Of a stretch of DNA of 59,551 nt, positions 50,249 to 58,187 are shown piece after piece. Position numbers and translations under genes: made by a program. Position 1 is the stretch's first letter. The number at the start of each line of letters is the position of its first letter. The notes beneath the pieces are model-generated. The model ran no database searches, had not been told where the DNA came from, and saw nothing but the letters and a program-made list of their open reading frames with translations. The stretch comes from Bacteroides sp. Lineage in GTDB: Bacteria > Bacteroidota > Bacteroidia > Bacteroidales > Bacteroidaceae. The stretch lies in NCBI GenBank assembly GCA_030151885.1, contig JASLCG010000101.1, positions 1 through 59,551 of the forward strand. The letters are read 5' to 3'.

Positions 50249-50358
50249 CGAGCAACAAGCTTGTAACTAGTTGCCGACATACCTCTTGTTAGTCGGCAAT
50301 GTACCTCAGTTCAGTCGGCAACAAGCATGAGGTATATCGGCAATGAACAGATGTTATC
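50249..50358. repeat. 22-bp periodic repeat array B (5 units)
   Basis: Five units start at 50249, 50271, 50293, 50315 and 50337, again an exact 22-base step. The first is degenerate (CGAGCAA), the second inverted (TTGCCGA), and the last three begin TCGGCAA. TACCTC and GAGGTA blocks occur in both orientations; ACAAGCTTGT at 50255-50264 is a perfect palindrome. Units 2 and 3 can form an 8-bp stem (TTGCCGAC/GTCGGCAA). The order of degenerate, inverted, direct, direct mirrors array A at 21934. It lies between the typA terminator and the PAP2 stop. Confidence 0.8.
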
Positions 50359-50380
50359 TCATACTTCAAAGAAAAGCTCT

Positions 50381-51346
50381 TCAATAAAGAGCGCTATTGC
50401 TATAAAGTTTTGAATAAAGAGTTGTAATAATACCATAAATTATAAAAGCCGACAGCCATCCCCCTATTACATCTATTACATAATGTGCCTGAATATAGAC
50501 AGTTGCACCACATAACAATATATAAAAAGGTATTAACACATACATTATTTTTTTGTTGAGACGATAAGATATAATCAGTAAAATTGTAGATATTCCTACA
50601 TGAGAGCTAGGGAAAGCAGCTGTAGGTCGCTCGCCTACTTCTTGTGATGATTTAACTAAGTTATAAAATAACCCATCTTCATAACCTGGACCTTGCAGTA
50701 AAGTTGGAATACTGTTAAAGTACTGACCAATTGAGTTAAACAAACCATTAGAAACAGCTTCAGCCCCAATTACAGGAAAGTAGAATTGAGGTCCAGCTAC
50801 AGGTATAAATATATATAGTATATAGTATAAAAAGAATGCTCCGACAATGATAAAAGCAACTTTATCGAAGTCTTCAAATTTACAAAAACAATATGCAAGA
50901 GTAACTATTCCAATCATAGGGTAATAACTGAAGTATCCTAAGTAGAACACTTCACTTATTATAGGTGAGGAAAACCTACTGCTAAAGAGTTCGGCAGGCT
51001 GACAACCAAAAACACTCTGTTCCATAGAGGCGAAAACATGATCTAGATTGTCAAAAAGTCTATTAAACTCATAAGTATCAGGATACCAATAAGACAACAA
51101 GCCCATTTGAAACGCAACCCTAACAAACAACATAACCTTACTAGGCCACCAGTTCGACACAAGTGAAAGCCCAATAGTTATACCAACAATAATGACTCTA
51201 TCCAACAGCATATCTACTGGATGATTCATGTTTGGAAATAAATATAAGATAAGCAGTGTGGTTAGGAGTGTATAGATAAAGGTTATTTTTTCTACTGCTA
51301 AGAATCCTTTTTTTAAAGGAATTGGTTTAATAAAGTCTATATCCAT
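50381..51346 (-). CDS. PAP2 superfamily membrane phosphatase/transferase, IPC-synthase-like
   Basis: A 321-residue membrane protein with about six hydrophobic segments and PAP2-type motifs near the C-terminus: RPTAAFPSSHVGIS and, about 45 residues on, HYVIDVIGG. This matches the PAP2_3 group that includes inositol-phosphorylceramide synthase-like enzymes, so lipid headgroup transfer or phosphate removal is the likely reaction. The chosen start (ATG 51346) overlaps the upstream epimerase stop by 10 bases (ATGGATATAG), suggesting coupled translation; a longer frame to 51364 is less likely. It lies in an operon after the epimerase and CDF genes. Confidence 0.82.
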   Translation of the reverse strand: MDIDFIKPIPLKKGFLAVEKITFIYTLLTTLLILYLFPNMNHPVDMLLDRVIIVGITIGLSLVSNWWPSKVMLFVRVAFQMGLLSYWYPDTYEFNRLFDNLDHVFASMEQSVFGCQPAELFSSRFSSPIISEVFYLGYFSYYPMIGIVTLAYCFCKFEDFDKVAFIIVGAFFLYYILYIFIPVAGPQFYFPVIGAEAVSNGLFNSIGQYFNSIPTLLQGPGYEDGLFYNLVKSSQEVGERPTAAFPSSHVGISTILLIISYRLNKKIMYVLIPFYILLCGATVYIQAHYVIDVIGGWLSAFIIYGIITTLYSKLYSNSALY

Positions 51347-52344
51347 TTTTCTTCTATATACCACTGTACAGCCTCTTTAACCCCATCTTTCAACTTATAT
51401 TTTGGAGTATACCCTAACTCTTTTATTGTAGGAGTAATATCACACTGCCAGTTTCTTTGTTTCATTATTTTATACTTATCAGAATTTAATGTGCTGCTCT
51501 TCTTACAAAGAGAGGCAAAAAATTCAGCGAACAAAGATATTACTTTTAATATGAATAGAGGACTTTTTATATGCATAACAAAGCGCTTGTCTAATTCCTC
51601 TTGTATCAAATCAGAAAAAGATCTACTGGAATAGACCTCACCATCAGTCACAAAGTAAGCACGTCTAGTAATTTTCTTTTCAATAGCTAAAAACACTACC
51701 TCAGCTAAATCTTTAACATAAACAAATGTCAAGTCTTGTCGTTTAAACCCTACAGAAAAGTCTAAAGACTGTTTTATAGACTTAACCATCAAGAAGTAAT
51801 CACCCTCTCTAGGCCCATATACACCTGTTGGTCTTAAAATAACATACGGAAAATCTTTATCTTGCTCTAAATATACTTCAGACTTCAATTTACTAATCCC
51901 ATAAGCTGTATTTGGAAGGCGCTCATCTTGTTCATTTATAGGGGTATAATCTTTTTCTCTGATAGGTCCAAACACACTTAACGTACTGATATATATAAAC
52001 TGAGTTGGAATCATATCTAACTCTTTCAAGGTTTCAACAAATAGAACTGTTTGATTAAAGTTCACATCTATAAAATCTGTCTTATTAACACATTTAGTTA
52101 CCCCTGCACAATGCACTATATAATCAAATGCCCCATTTTCTTTTTTAAAGCTAGCGAGCTTATTTTTAAAATCTAAAGGATCAGAAAAATCTAGTTCAAA
52201 AAGATTAACACCCTCTTTCTGAAGGTATTTAACACTACTACTTTTTCGAATTCCAGCATATGTACTAAATCCTTTTTCCAATGCTAGCTCTGTAATAAAG
52301 CTCCCAATAAAGCCACTTGCTCCTGTTATAAGTATCTTTTTCAT
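51337..52344 (-). CDS. NAD-dependent epimerase/dehydratase family protein
   Basis: A 335-residue extended short-chain dehydrogenase/reductase. The Rossmann glycine motif is ITGASGFIGSFI at the N-terminus, the Ser is in YISTLSVFG, and the YxxxK pair is in AYGISKLKSE near residue 147. The substrate (sugar nucleotide or lipid ketone) cannot be read from sequence. Adjacency and stop/start overlap with the PAP2 gene suggest a shared lipid pathway, for example reduction of a sphingolipid intermediate, but this is inference. It directly abuts the CDF gene stop. Confidence 0.82.
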   Translation of the reverse strand: MKKILITGASGFIGSFITELALEKGFSTYAGIRKSSSVKYLQKEGVNLFELDFSDPLDFKNKLASFKKENGAFDYIVHCAGVTKCVNKTDFIDVNFNQTVLFVETLKELDMIPTQFIYISTLSVFGPIREKDYTPINEQDERLPNTAYGISKLKSEVYLEQDKDFPYVILRPTGVYGPREGDYFLMVKSIKQSLDFSVGFKRQDLTFVYVKDLAEVVFLAIEKKITRRAYFVTDGEVYSSRSFSDLIQEELDKRFVMHIKSPLFILKVISLFAEFFASLCKKSSTLNSDKYKIMKQRNWQCDITPTIKELGYTPKYKLKDGVKEAVQWYIEEKWI

Positions 52345-53238
52345 TTATCTTGACTGTAAGAATATCCCAATTTGTGTTCTTTTACCATATTTTGCACGAA
52401 TATCGTTTTCTATTTTATGAACTCTTTCTGTAGCAACCCTTAACAAATCATCACCCTCCATCACTACTTTAAAATCAACTGCAAAATAGTTACCGATACG
52501 CCTTGATTTTAAGTCAACCACTTCTATAACCCCATCAGTAGACATTGCCATACCCACTATATCTTGCTCAATATCTCCTGGTAAAGATTTCTCTAATAAC
52601 TCATCGATATAGTTTTTCAGCATCCCTACAGCCTCTTTTATAATTAACAAGCTCACAATAATTGCTGCTAAAGGGTCTAATATACTCCACTTACTTCCTA
52701 GTAGTATGGCTCCAGCTATACCTATTGTTGTGCCTATAGACGAGAAAGCATCACTTCTATGGTGCCAAGCATTAGACTTCATAGCCTCAGAGTTTACATC
52801 ACATCCTACTTTATAAGTATACCTAAATAATATTTCTTTTGATGTCAATGACAAAATAGCTGCAACTAATGCCAATATGGATGGTGCATCAAGATGCTCT
52901 CCAAGAACCATTACTTTATAGATTGTTGTTCCACCATTAATAAGGATACCAAAACCTACTACAAGTAAAAACAGCCCTATTATAACCGATGCTAATGTTT
53001 CAAACTTTCCATGTCCATAGTCATGATTTTCATCACGGGGTTTATTTGATATTCTAACAAATGCAATTACTATGAAGTCTGTTATGAAGTCTGTTAAGGA
53101 GTGAACTCCATCAGCAATCATCGCAGAACTCCTACCAAAGAAACCGGCAAAAAGTTTAAATAACATCAGTAAAAAGTTTACTAAACTTCCCTGTAAAGTT
53201 ACTTTATATATTTTTCTTTCTCTATCATCTTTTATCAT
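52345..53238 (-). CDS. CDF-family cation efflux protein
   Basis: A 297-residue cation diffusion facilitator with six membrane segments. The metal-site motifs are DGVHSLTDFITD in helix 2 and HHRSDAFSSIG in helix 5, with the HDYGHGKFET loop between, the usual Zn/Fe/Mn signature, and a C-terminal cytoplasmic domain (VEVVDLKSRRIGNYFAVDF-like). The frame extends to 53337, but the ATG at 53238 fits the family start and lies downstream of the -7 box at 53335. It is the first gene of the CDF-epimerase-PAP2 operon. Confidence 0.9.
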   Translation of the reverse strand: MIKDDRERKIYKVTLQGSLVNFLLMLFKLFAGFFGRSSAMIADGVHSLTDFITDFIVIAFVRISNKPRDENHDYGHGKFETLASVIIGLFLLVVGFGILINGGTTIYKVMVLGEHLDAPSILALVAAILSLTSKEILFRYTYKVGCDVNSEAMKSNAWHHRSDAFSSIGTTIGIAGAILLGSKWSILDPLAAIIVSLLIIKEAVGMLKNYIDELLEKSLPGDIEQDIVGMAMSTDGVIEVVDLKSRRIGNYFAVDFKVVMEGDDLLRVATERVHKIENDIRAKYGKRTQIGIFLQSR

Positions 53239-53334
53239 AGTAAGTTGACTTATATAATTAAGCACATGTATAATACATAATAAGCTATTATAACTATATT
53301 TATGCAGCTTAATGAACATAATATTGTATTTATT

Positions 53335-53342
53335 CAAAGCTA
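53335..53342 (-). promoter_or_regulatory. -7 element for the CDF-epimerase-PAP2 operon
   Basis: Minus-strand TAGCTTTG, an exact TAnnTTTG match about 97 bases upstream of the chosen CDF start. Transcription from near 53328 would exclude the longest frame start at 53337. Confidence 0.5.
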
Positions 53343-53370
53343 ATATAAATATCTATGCTAAAGTAAGCAT

Positions 53371-53378
53371 TATATTTG
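53371..53378 (+). promoter_or_regulatory. -7 element for rnr
   Basis: TATATTTG matches TAnnTTTG, 49 bases upstream of the rnr ATG. It lies just 28 bases from the divergent CDF -7 box, so the two promoters are nearly back to back. Confidence 0.45.
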
Positions 53379-53427
53379 TTTAATTTGTTATCTTGAATAA
53401 TGCCTCAAATAAATAAAAATATAGCTT

Positions 53428-55578
53428 ATGGCTAAGAAAGTTAAAATAAAGAATAAGAAAAAAAGACTCTCTAAAAAAGAGTTATCAAAACTAATAGAGG
53501 GTCTATTTGATAGAAAGACCAAAGAAAAAGTTTCGTTTAAGAACATATGCACTGAATTGAAGCTAACTACTCACCCTAGTAAAATGTTATGCAAAGATAT
53601 TCTTGCAAACATGGTGGAAGATGGATACTTAGCCGAATTTGGAAGAAATAATTTTGGCCTAAACCAAAGAGGTGTTGAAATGATTGGTACTTTTCATAGA
53701 AAAAGTAATGGTAAGAACTCTTTTATTCCTGAAGATGGTGGAGAACCAGTACTTGTAGCAGAAAGAAACTCTGGACATGCAATGAATAATGATAAAGTTC
53801 GAATATTTTTCTATGCAAAACGTAAAAACAGAGAGGCTGAAGGTGAAGTTATCGAAATTTTAGAAAGATCGAACGACACTTTTGTAGGTACCCTAGATGT
53901 GTCTGATAAGTATGCATTCTTGGTTACCGAATCCAAAACCTTAGCTAATGATATCTTCATACCACAAGACAAACTTAAAAAAGGTAAGAATGGAGAAAAA
54001 GCTCTAGTTAAAATTATTGAATGGCCAGACAAAGCTAAAAACCCAATTGGAGAAGTTATAGATGTATTAGGAAAAGCGGGAGACAACAACACAGAAATGC
54101 ATGCCATACTTGCTGAGTTTGGACTACCATACATCTACCCTAAAGAGGTGGAAGAAGCTGCTGATAAAATACCTGCCGAAATAACTGAACAAGATATTAA
54201 AGAACGTGAAGACTTTAGGAATGTTCCTACATTTACAATAGACCCAAGAGATGCTAAAGACTTTGACGATGCATTATCCATTCAGAAATTAGAGAATGGA
54301 AACTGGGAAGTAGGTGTGCACATTGCTGATGTTACTCATTACGTTAAAGAGGGCGATATCATTGATGAAGAGGCTCAAAAACGAGCAACTTCAATCTATC
54401 TTGTTGATAGAACAATACCAATGTTACCCGAAAGACTTTGCAACTTCATATGCTCATTAAGACCGAATGAGGAAAAGTTAGCATTCTCTGTCATTTTTGA
54501 AATGACTGAAAACGGCGCTGTCAAAGATTCTAGAATACGCCATACAATCATTAATTCCGATAGAAGGTTTACATACGAAGAAGCTCAGGATATGATTGAT
54601 GGTAAAGCAGAGGGTGAATATAAAGACGAAGTCCTTATGCTTAATAAACTAGCTCAACACCTACGTGATAAGAGGTTTGAAAACGGAGCATTAGACTTTG
54701 ACCGAGTAGAAGTAAGATTTGAAATTGATGAAACAGGTAAGCCTATCAGTGTTTTCTTTAAAGAATCTAAAGAGGCTAACAAGTTAATTGAAGAGTTTAT
54801 GCTACTAGCAAATAGAACTGTAGCAGAAAAAATTGGTCGTGTTGTAAAAGGTGCTAAACCTAAAACACTACCTTATCGTATTCATGACCTTCCAGATCCT
54901 GATAAACTAGAACAGTTATCGCAGTTTATAGCTAAATTCGGATATAAGATAAGAACCACAGGCTCTAAAAAAGGTGTTGCAAACTCGATCAATAAACTTC
55001 TTGAAGATGTGAAAGGTAAAAAAGAAGCTAATCTTATTGAGACTGTATCTATTAGATCAATGCAAAAAGCAAGGTACTCTGTACATAATATCGGTCACTA
55101 CGGCCTTGCATTTGAATACTACACTCACTTTACATCTCCTATCCGTAGATATCCAGACATGATGGTGCACAGATTAATTACTAGCTACCTAGATGGAGGA
55201 AAGAGTGCTTCTGAAGAGAAGTATGAAAATATTTGCGAACACTGCTCAACAATGGAACTAGTTGCTTCTAGCGCCGAAAGAGCCTCTATAAAATATAAAC
55301 AAGTTGAGTTTATGGCAGATAAAATTGGAGAAGAATTTGATGGAGTTATATCTGGTGTTACTGAATGGGGTGTCTATGTAGAGATCAAAGAGAACATGTG
55401 TGAAGGAATGATTCCAATGCGTGACTTAGATGATGATTACTATGAATTTGATGAGAAAAACTACAGACTAATCGGACGTAGAACGCATCAAACCTACTCT
55501 TTAGGTGATCCTATTAAAATAAAGGTTGCACGTGCTAATTTGGAAAAGAAACAATTAGACTTTACTTTAGTGGATTAA
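53428..55578 (+). CDS. rnr: Ribonuclease R
   Basis: 3'-5' exoribonuclease that degrades structured RNA. The 716-residue protein has a Lys-rich N-terminus, an N-terminal winged-helix domain and cold-shock domains, the RNB catalytic domain with TIDPRDAKDFDDALS (active-site Asp cluster, near 275-290) and YTHFTSPIRRYPDMMVHR, and a C-terminal S1 domain with GVISGVTEWGVYVEI. The length and order match RNase R rather than RNase II. It is followed 24 bases later by the PPOX gene, which probably shares its transcript. Confidence 0.96.
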   Translation: MAKKVKIKNKKKRLSKKELSKLIEGLFDRKTKEKVSFKNICTELKLTTHPSKMLCKDILANMVEDGYLAEFGRNNFGLNQRGVEMIGTFHRKSNGKNSFIPEDGGEPVLVAERNSGHAMNNDKVRIFFYAKRKNREAEGEVIEILERSNDTFVGTLDVSDKYAFLVTESKTLANDIFIPQDKLKKGKNGEKALVKIIEWPDKAKNPIGEVIDVLGKAGDNNTEMHAILAEFGLPYIYPKEVEEAADKIPAEITEQDIKEREDFRNVPTFTIDPRDAKDFDDALSIQKLENGNWEVGVHIADVTHYVKEGDIIDEEAQKRATSIYLVDRTIPMLPERLCNFICSLRPNEEKLAFSVIFEMTENGAVKDSRIRHTIINSDRRFTYEEAQDMIDGKAEGEYKDEVLMLNKLAQHLRDKRFENGALDFDRVEVRFEIDETGKPISVFFKESKEANKLIEEFMLLANRTVAEKIGRVVKGAKPKTLPYRIHDLPDPDKLEQLSQFIAKFGYKIRTTGSKKGVANSINKLLEDVKGKKEANLIETVSIRSMQKARYSVHNIGHYGLAFEYYTHFTSPIRRYPDMMVHRLITSYLDGGKSASEEKYENICEHCSTMELVASSAERASIKYKQVEFMADKIGEEFDGVISGVTEWGVYVEIKENMCEGMIPMRDLDDDYYEFDEKNYRLIGRRTHQTYSLGDPIKIKVARANLEKKQLDFTLVD

Positions 55579-55602
55579 TAGACTTAATGATAATTTAAAA
55601 AC

Positions 55603-56100
55603 GTGAGAACAGTTAAAATAGACAATCAAGAAAAAATCGAAGAGATTATAAAAGCCTGCAAAGTTTGTTTTTTAGGCATGATAGATCTTGAAGGATACCC
55701 GTATGTACTTCCTATGAATTTTGCATATTATGAGGGGGTTATTTACTTACACTCTGCTCCTGATGGGCACTTAGTTGATGTTATAAACAACAATAATAAC
55801 GTGTGTATCACTTTTAATGATGGTGAGGAACTAGTACATCAACACCCAAAGGTTGCATGTAGTTATCGTATGCGCTCTAAAAGTGTTGTATGCAAAGGTC
55901 GTGTTACTTTTGTTGAAGACATGCATGAAAAAGTTGAAATACTCAATTTAATGATGGTCCACTACGTAGGTAAAGAGTTTAAATATTCTGACCCTGCCGT
56001 AAAGAATGTAAAAATATGGGCTATTCCCATCGATAAGGTTACAGCTAGAGAGTTTGCTGCTCCACACGATAAACCAAATATTATTATACGAGGTAAATAA
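55603..56100 (+). CDS. PPOX-type (NimA-like) flavin-binding protein
   Basis: A 165-residue split-barrel protein of the pyridoxamine 5'-phosphate oxidase-like family (NimA/Pyridox_ox_2 type), expected to bind FMN or another flavin. Typical blocks are YPYVLPMNFAYYEGVIYLHSA near residue 25-45 and ACSYRMRSKSVVCKGRV with the later KNVKIWAIPIDKVT. The start is a GTG at 55603; no ATG fits, and the family N-terminus begins here. Some relatives reduce 5-nitroimidazoles, but a drug-resistance role cannot be claimed. It ends with a strong bidirectional terminator. Confidence 0.88.
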   Translation: MRTVKIDNQEKIEEIIKACKVCFLGMIDLEGYPYVLPMNFAYYEGVIYLHSAPDGHLVDVINNNNNVCITFNDGEELVHQHPKVACSYRMRSKSVVCKGRVTFVEDMHEKVEILNLMMVHYVGKEFKYSDPAVKNVKIWAIPIDKVTAREFAAPHDKPNIIIRGK

Positions 56101-56101
56101 A

Positions 56102-56138
56102 AAAAGGCGTGATTAAATTTATTTTAATCACGCCTTTT
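56102..56138. terminator. Bidirectional terminator between the PPOX gene and cysK
   Basis: AAAAGGCGTGATTAAA and TTTAATCACGCCTTTT form a perfect 16-bp stem with a five-base loop between the convergent ends of the PPOX gene (56100) and cysK (56161). Confidence 0.9.
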
Positions 56139-56160
56139 ACTTTTTTCTTAGCTTGATGCA

Positions 56161-57108
56161 TTATAAAGGATAGTCTTCAAACGCATACAAATCAGTAGTT
56201 AAATACCTTTCTCCTGTATCGGGCAACAGTACTACAACTGTTTTTCCCTTGTTTTCTGGTCTATTGGCAACTTTAACTGCACCCGCTACTGCTGCTCCAG
56301 AAGATATTCCGACTAATAACCCTTCGTTTTGGGCTAATAAACGAGAAGCTTTAATAGCCTCATCATTCTCTATCTGCAATACTTCATCAACAACCTCTGC
56401 ATGGTAATTCCCTGGAACAAATCCGGCCCCTATACCTTGGATTTTATGAGGTCCCGAATTTCCTCCTGATAATACGGGCGAACTCGCTGGTTCTACTGCT
56501 ATTATTTGAACTTTGGGGTTATGACTCTTTAATGCCATTCCTACACCACTAATAGTACCACCTGTTCCTACTCCAGCTACAAAAATATCAACCTTTCCAT
56601 CTGTATCTCGCCATATTTCCTCGCCAGTAGTAAGTTTATGAATAGCACTATTCGCTTGATTCTTAAATTGTTCTAAAATAACAGAACCTTCTATTTCGGC
56701 ATTTAACTCATTAGCCTTACTAATAGCTCCTTTCATACCCAATGACCCAGGAGTTAAGACTAATCTAGCTCCCAAAGCTTTCAGTAAATTTCTACGCTCT
56801 ATACTCATAGAGTCTGGCATAGTCAAGATTAGCTTATAACCTTTTACAGAAGATACAAATGCTAACCCTACACCTGTATTACCACTTGTAGGCTCTATAA
56901 TAGTACCACCAGGCTTCAAGATACCTTTCCTCTCTGCATCCTCAATCATAGCCAACGCTACCCTATCTTTAACACTACCAGCTGGGTTAAAATATTCTAG
57001 TTTAGCAATAATAGCAGTATTTAAATGTGCTGCTTTACTAAACAGACTCAACTCCATTAATGGAGTGTTTCCTACTAAATCTGTTAACTTTTTCGCTATT
57101 TTGCTCAT
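56161..57108 (-). CDS. cysK: Cysteine synthase A (O-acetylserine sulfhydrylase)
   Basis: PLP enzyme that makes cysteine from O-acetylserine and sulfide. The 315-residue protein has the PLP lysine in NPAGSVKDRVALAMI near residue 45, the substrate loop PTSGNTGVGLAF, the PLP-phosphate loop GVGTGGTISGVG and the late GISSGAAVAGAV. The order and length fit CysK. It is divergent to cysE, whose product supplies O-acetylserine; no clear TAnnTTTG is seen for cysK in the gap. Confidence 0.95.
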   Translation of the reverse strand: MSKIAKKLTDLVGNTPLMELSLFSKAAHLNTAIIAKLEYFNPAGSVKDRVALAMIEDAERKGILKPGGTIIEPTSGNTGVGLAFVSSVKGYKLILTMPDSMSIERRNLLKALGARLVLTPGSLGMKGAISKANELNAEIEGSVILEQFKNQANSAIHKLTTGEEIWRDTDGKVDIFVAGVGTGGTISGVGMALKSHNPKVQIIAVEPASSPVLSGGNSGPHKIQGIGAGFVPGNYHAEVVDEVLQIENDEAIKASRLLAQNEGLLVGISSGAAVAGAVKVANRPENKGKTVVVLLPDTGERYLTTDLYAFEDYPL

Positions 57109-57215
57109 AATCTTATTTTATAATTAATTCCAGAAATTTAGAAATATATATATTATTTGAATTAGAACCTTATTCTATTGATTCTTTTTATCTTTTTTTT
57201 CTCCTTGAATATAGC

Positions 57216-57223
57216 TACATTTG
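57216..57223 (+). promoter_or_regulatory. -7 element for cysE
   Basis: TACATTTG matches TAnnTTTG, 34 bases upstream of the cysE ATG, in the 149-base divergent gap with cysK. No -33 TTTG is clear. Confidence 0.55.
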
Positions 57224-57257
57224 TACCCAATAATAACTTCGTTACAATCATATCTTT

Positions 57258-58160
57258 ATGAACGAATTAGATCATACACATATCTTAACAAAAACGACTG
57301 AAGAGTTATCAAAGAGTGAATCTTATCAAGAACTCTTTCACCAGCAACGAGATGGTGAATTGCTTCCTTCGTTAAGGGACCTGGCTCAAATCATTGATAT
57401 AGCACGAGCTACACTATTCCCAGGGTACTTTGGACACTCCTGTGTAAATAGTAAAACGCTTAAATATCATATCGGTGTAAATATAGAAAAGCTGTATAAC
57501 CTTTTAAGAAAACAAATATTGGCAGGCCTATGTTTTATGAAGTGTAAGAAAGATGATGATTGTATGGAAAAAATACGCTATGAGTCTGCAAATATAGCTG
57601 CAGAGTTCATTAGCAACCTTCCTGAATTAAGACACACTTTGGCTACTGATGTTAAAGCTGCATATGAAGGAGACCCTGCTGCTCAAAGCATGTCGGAAGT
57701 CATATGTTGCTATCCAGCTATTCGTGCAATATGCAACTATAGAATAGCACACCAGTTACTTAAACTTAATGTCCCATTAATACCACGTATTATTACAGAA
57801 ATGGCACATAGTGAAACAGGTATAGATATTCACCCAGGTGCTAAAATTGGAAAATACTTTACAATAGACCATGGTACAGGCGTTGTTATAGGTGCTACAG
57901 CAATACTTGGTGATCATGTAAAGTTATATCAAGGAGTTACATTAGGAGCAAAAAGCTTTCCTCTAGACAAAAATGGACAACCTATTAAAGGCATAAATAG
58001 ACACCCTATTATTGAAGATAATGTTATTATATATTCTAATGCAACAGTGTTAGGTAGAATAACAATAGGTAAAGATTCAATTATTGGGGCAAATATATGG
58101 ATTACAGAAGATGTAAAAGCTGGGACTAAGCTTTTTCAAAAGAGAAAAATAGATTTATAA
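57258..58160 (+). CDS. cysE: Serine O-acetyltransferase (EpsC-type)
   Basis: Acetylates L-serine with acetyl-CoA to give O-acetylserine for CysK. At 300 residues it is the long, EpsC-like form: an N-terminal helical domain (about 1-185) and a left-handed beta-helix of hexapeptide repeats (about 190-300), with GIDIHPGAKIG, the catalytic DHGTGVVIGATA (Asp-His) and YQGVTLGAKSF. It lacks a long C-terminal CysK-binding tail ending in Ile and stops with DL, so tight cysteine-synthase complex formation is uncertain. The downstream methyltransferase starts 27 bases after its stop. Confidence 0.93.
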   Translation: MNELDHTHILTKTTEELSKSESYQELFHQQRDGELLPSLRDLAQIIDIARATLFPGYFGHSCVNSKTLKYHIGVNIEKLYNLLRKQILAGLCFMKCKKDDDCMEKIRYESANIAAEFISNLPELRHTLATDVKAAYEGDPAAQSMSEVICCYPAIRAICNYRIAHQLLKLNVPLIPRIITEMAHSETGIDIHPGAKIGKYFTIDHGTGVVIGATAILGDHVKLYQGVTLGAKSFPLDKNGQPIKGINRHPIIEDNVIIYSNATVLGRITIGKDSIIGANIWITEDVKAGTKLFQKRKIDL

Positions 58161-58187
58161 TAGAGAATATATTAATACTTAGAATTA

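Noticed and set aside
55603..56100. Nitroimidazole resistance gene (nim)
   Set aside because: The protein is only a family-level relative; PPOX-type proteins are widespread in Bacteroidota without conferring resistance.
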